Below are positions 34,385-36,361 of a stretch of DNA of 36,361 nt, piece by piece. The first letter of the stretch is position 1. Every line of letters starts with the position of its first letter. A program made the translations under genes and the position numbers. The notes below the pieces were generated by a model, which saw nothing but the letters and a program-made list of their open reading frames with translations, did not search any database and had not been told where the DNA came from. This DNA comes from Pseudomonas viridiflava (GTDB lineage: Bacteria; Pseudomonadota; Gammaproteobacteria; Pseudomonadales; Pseudomonadaceae). The stretch lies in the NCBI RefSeq assembly GCF_900585905.1, contig NZ_UTVH01000050.1, positions 1 through 36,361 of the forward strand, given 5' to 3'.

Positions 34385-35168
34385 AGCTGGCCCCGCCGGG
34401 TGGTACCACCGCACTGTGGTCTACCTGTTGTTTCTGATCCTGCTGCTGCCACTGGCCGGCACCCTGCTGTATTCACTGGCCACCAGTTGGTCGGCGACCA
34501 TCCTGCCTAGCGGCCTGACGTTCAAGTGGTACATCGCATTGTGGAGTGATCCGCGTTTTCTGATGGCGTTTGCGCAGTCACTGATGGTCTGCGTCGGCGC
34601 GCTGATCCTGTCCGTCGTGCTGATTCTGCCGCTGCTGTTTGTAGTGCATTACCACTTTCCACGCCTTGACGGGCTGATGAACATTCTGATCCTGCTGCCC
34701 TTCGCGGTGCCGCCGGTGGCCTCCTCGGTGGGCCTGCTGCAGCTTTATGGTTCCGGCCCGTTTGCCATGGTTGGTACGCCGTGGATCCTGATCGGCTGCT
34801 ATTTCACCATCGCCCTGCCCTTCATGTACCGGGCGATCAGCAACAACCTGCAGGCGATCAACCTGACTGACCTGATGGACGCGGCCCAGTTGCTGGGCGC
34901 CAACACCTGGCAGGCGGCATTTCTGGTGGTGCTGCCCAATCTGCGCAAAGGCCTGATGGTTGCTCTGTTGCTGTCGTTCTCCTTCCTGTTCGGCGAATTC
35001 GTGTTCGCCAATCTGCTGGTGGGCACCCGCTACGAGACGCTGCAGGTGTACCTCAACAACATGCGCAACAGCAGCGGCCATTTCAACAGCGCGCTGGTGA
35101 TTTCCTACTTCCTCTTCGTGCTGCTGCTGACGCTGGCCGCCAACCGACTGAATAAGGACAAAGACTGA
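34371..35168 (+). CDS. ABC transporter permease 2
   Basis: A 265-residue permease with about six helices and the EAA-type loop NLTDLMDAAQLLGANTWQA. It overlaps permease 1 by 14 bases and has AGAGGAGC before the ATG. Paired with permease 1 as a heterodimer by gene order; the TGA is directly followed by the ATPase ATG. Confidence 0.92.
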   Translation: MSRAEAGPAGWYHRTVVYLLFLILLLPLAGTLLYSLATSWSATILPSGLTFKWYIALWSDPRFLMAFAQSLMVCVGALILSVVLILPLLFVVHYHFPRLDGLMNILILLPFAVPPVASSVGLLQLYGSGPFAMVGTPWILIGCYFTIALPFMYRAISNNLQAINLTDLMDAAQLLGANTWQAAFLVVLPNLRKGLMVALLLSFSFLFGEFVFANLLVGTRYETLQVYLNNMRNSSGHFNSALVISYFLFVLLLTLAANRLNKDKD

Positions 35169-36158
35169 ATGAGTTTTGTCAGTGTCGAAAACCTGCAAAA
35201 AAGTTACGCCAGCACGGCGGTATTCAGCGACATCAATTGCAGCGTAGAGCGCGGGGAATTCGTGACCTTGCTGGGCCCGTCCGGCTGCGGCAAATCCACC
35301 CTGCTGCGTTGCATCGCGGGCCTGACTTCGGTCAATGGTGGCCGCATCGTCCTTGATGGCGTCGATCTGGTGCCAGTCACCCCGCAAAAGCGCAACATCG
35401 GCATGGTGTTTCAGAGCTATGCGCTGTTCCCCAACATGACCGTCGAGCAAAACGTCGCCTTTGGCCTGCGCATGCAGAAGGTCAATGCCGATGACACCCA
35501 CAAGCGAGTCGCTGAAGTCTTGCAGCTGGTGGAGCTGACGGACTTTGCGGCGCGCTACCCGCACCAGATGTCAGGCGGCCAGTGCCAGCGTGTGGCCCTG
35601 GCGCGCTCGCTGGTGACCCGCCCGCGCCTGCTGCTGCTCGATGAACCGCTGTCCGCACTGGATGCACGTATTCGCAAGCACCTGCGCGAGCAGATCCGCG
35701 CCATCCAGCGCGAGCTGGGGCTGACCACGATCTTCGTCACCCACGATCAGGAAGAAGCGCTGACCCTGTCAGATCGCATTTTTCTGATGAATCAGGGTCG
35801 GATTGTGCAGAGTGGCGATGCTGAAACACTGTATACCGCGCCCATCGACGTTTTCGCTGCCGGGTTCATCGGCAACTACAACCTGCTGGAAGCCGCTGAT
35901 GCCAGCCGTCTGATGCAGCGTCCGATCAGCAGCCGCATCGCGATTCGCCCGGAAGCCATCGCACTGAGCCTGAGCGGCGAACTGGAAGGCCAGATCCGCA
36001 GCCACAGCCTGCTGGGCAATGTCATCCGTTACCGCATCGAAGCGCGCGGCGTGCCACTGGTGGTCGATGTGCTCAACCGCTCGGCAGCCGACCTGCTGGC
36101 GGACGGCCAGCGCGTGTCGCTGAGCATCGACGCATCGGCACTGTGCGAGGTGGCTTGA
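35169..36158 (+). CDS. ABC transporter ATP-binding protein (PotA/FbpC/PhnT-like)
   Basis: A 329-residue importer ATPase. Walker A GPSGCGKST is at 36-44, the Q-loop is in MVFQSYALFPNMTV, the signature MSGGQCQRVALARSL starts at 133, Walker B LLLLDEP is at 153-159 and the switch is H191 in FVTHDQEEA. A C-terminal TOBE-type domain (about 245-329) follows, as in PotA, FbpC and PhnT. It starts immediately after permease 2. Its last 14 codons and stop are copied again at 36269-36313, outside the gene. Confidence 0.93.
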   Translation: MSFVSVENLQKSYASTAVFSDINCSVERGEFVTLLGPSGCGKSTLLRCIAGLTSVNGGRIVLDGVDLVPVTPQKRNIGMVFQSYALFPNMTVEQNVAFGLRMQKVNADDTHKRVAEVLQLVELTDFAARYPHQMSGGQCQRVALARSLVTRPRLLLLDEPLSALDARIRKHLREQIRAIQRELGLTTIFVTHDQEEALTLSDRIFLMNQGRIVQSGDAETLYTAPIDVFAAGFIGNYNLLEAADASRLMQRPISSRIAIRPEAIALSLSGELEGQIRSHSLLGNVIRYRIEARGVPLVVDVLNRSAADLLADGQRVSLSIDASALCEVA

Positions 36159-36361
36159 ACGCAGACGCAACCTGTAGGAGCCAACTTGTTGGCGATACGA
36201 TCTGTGGATCGGCAGTAAATCGCCTCGCGAACAAATTCGCTCCTACATAGGTAGGTAACACCCTGAATGTGCCGCTGAGCATCGACGCATCGGCGCTGTG
36301 CGAGGTGGCTTGAACGCAGACGCAACCTGTAGGAGCCAACTTGTTGGCGATTCGATCTGTG
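36114..36361. repeat. tandem duplication with 155-base period, second copy cut by the window end
   Basis: 36114-36206 and 36269-36361 align over 93 bases with three differences. Each unit holds the 3' terminal 45 bases of the ATPase gene (14 codons plus TGA), a spacer, and a REP arm. The second copy is a non-coding relic of the gene end. It runs to the window edge, so more copies may follow. Confidence 0.9.
36173..36247. repeat. REPIN-like inverted REP pair
   Basis: Left arm TGTAGGAGCCAACTTGTTGG...GAT (36173-36196) and right arm ATCGCCTCGCG...GCTCCTACA (36219-36247) pair imperfectly around a 22-base middle. It follows the ATPase stop by 14 bases and likely forms the 3' end stem of the operon mRNA. 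A third arm begins at 36328. Confidence 0.75.

Noticed and set aside
33353..34414. 353-codon minus-strand frame opposite permease 1
   Set aside because: Composed mainly of Gln, Glu, Arg and His, the usual mirror of hydrophobic membrane codons.

Overview
The window looks like a chromosomal segment of a Pseudomonas species, probably from the P. syringae/P. fluorescens lineage. Support comes from the high-GC coding bias, the Pseudomonas-type REP sequences (core GTAGGAGC...GCGAT), the gene order polyphosphate:AMP phosphotransferase - mnmC - ABC/lipocalin - N-acetylglutaminylglutamine amide (NAGGN) cluster, a UUG-started minD, several CsrA/Crc-type post-transcriptional regulators, and a CrcZ-family small RNA. 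I see no phage, transposase, CRISPR array, rRNA or tRNA. Species cannot be fixed by reading alone.

Layout. 1-480: two REP sequences flanking a 234-bp structured non-coding repeat (copy 1). 487-4124: pap (minus) divergent from mnmC (plus). 4273-8512: MacB/LolCDE-like ABC ATPase, 834-residue permease and a CrtC/AttH lipocalin-like lipoprotein, tightly packed. 8686-13521: NAGGN osmolyte genes (amidotransferase, GNAT/ATP-grasp synthetase, M42 peptidase). 13666-15515: YheU-like protein, a CsrA paralogue, a YnfA membrane protein and a short-chain dehydrogenase. 15861-18159: a 52-residue DUF3309 protein, then acetate permease actP with yjcH on the minus strand. 18592-19440: stand-alone glycine-betaine-type binding protein. 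19769-20292: a sigma54/CbrB-type promoter driving a CrcZ/CrcX/CrcY-like small RNA with seven A-rich Hfq/Crc decoy motifs. 20527-22630: periplasmic alpha/beta hydrolase overlapping mlaA. 22793-23647: pirin, followed by copy 2 of the structured repeat. 24058-26193: lpxL-type acyltransferase and patatin phospholipase (minus). 26313-29065: minC, minD, minE and an RluA-family pseudouridine synthase, closed by a 33-bp perfect palindrome. 29216-30505: M18 aminopeptidase. 30520-36158: a GntR/UTRA regulator divergent from an ABC importer operon with an embedded cytoplasmic phosphodiesterase. The window ends in a REPIN and a 155-bp-period tandem duplication that copies the 3' end of the last gene.

How the parts work together. 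Four themes stand out. (1) Carbon catabolite control: the predicted small RNA should sequester Hfq/Crc, and the acetate uptake operon 1.8 kb away carries a perfect Crc/Hfq motif between its Shine-Dalgarno and start codon, so decoy and target are neighbours. (2) Osmoprotection: NAGGN synthesis plus a betaine-type binding protein. (3) Envelope lipid handling: Att-like ABC/lipocalin, hydrolase-MlaA pair, and LpxL-patatin pair. (4) Uptake and intracellular hydrolysis of an unidentified phosphodiester or phosphonate by the GntR-ABC-phosphodiesterase operon, the best candidate for an uncharacterised metabolic system here.
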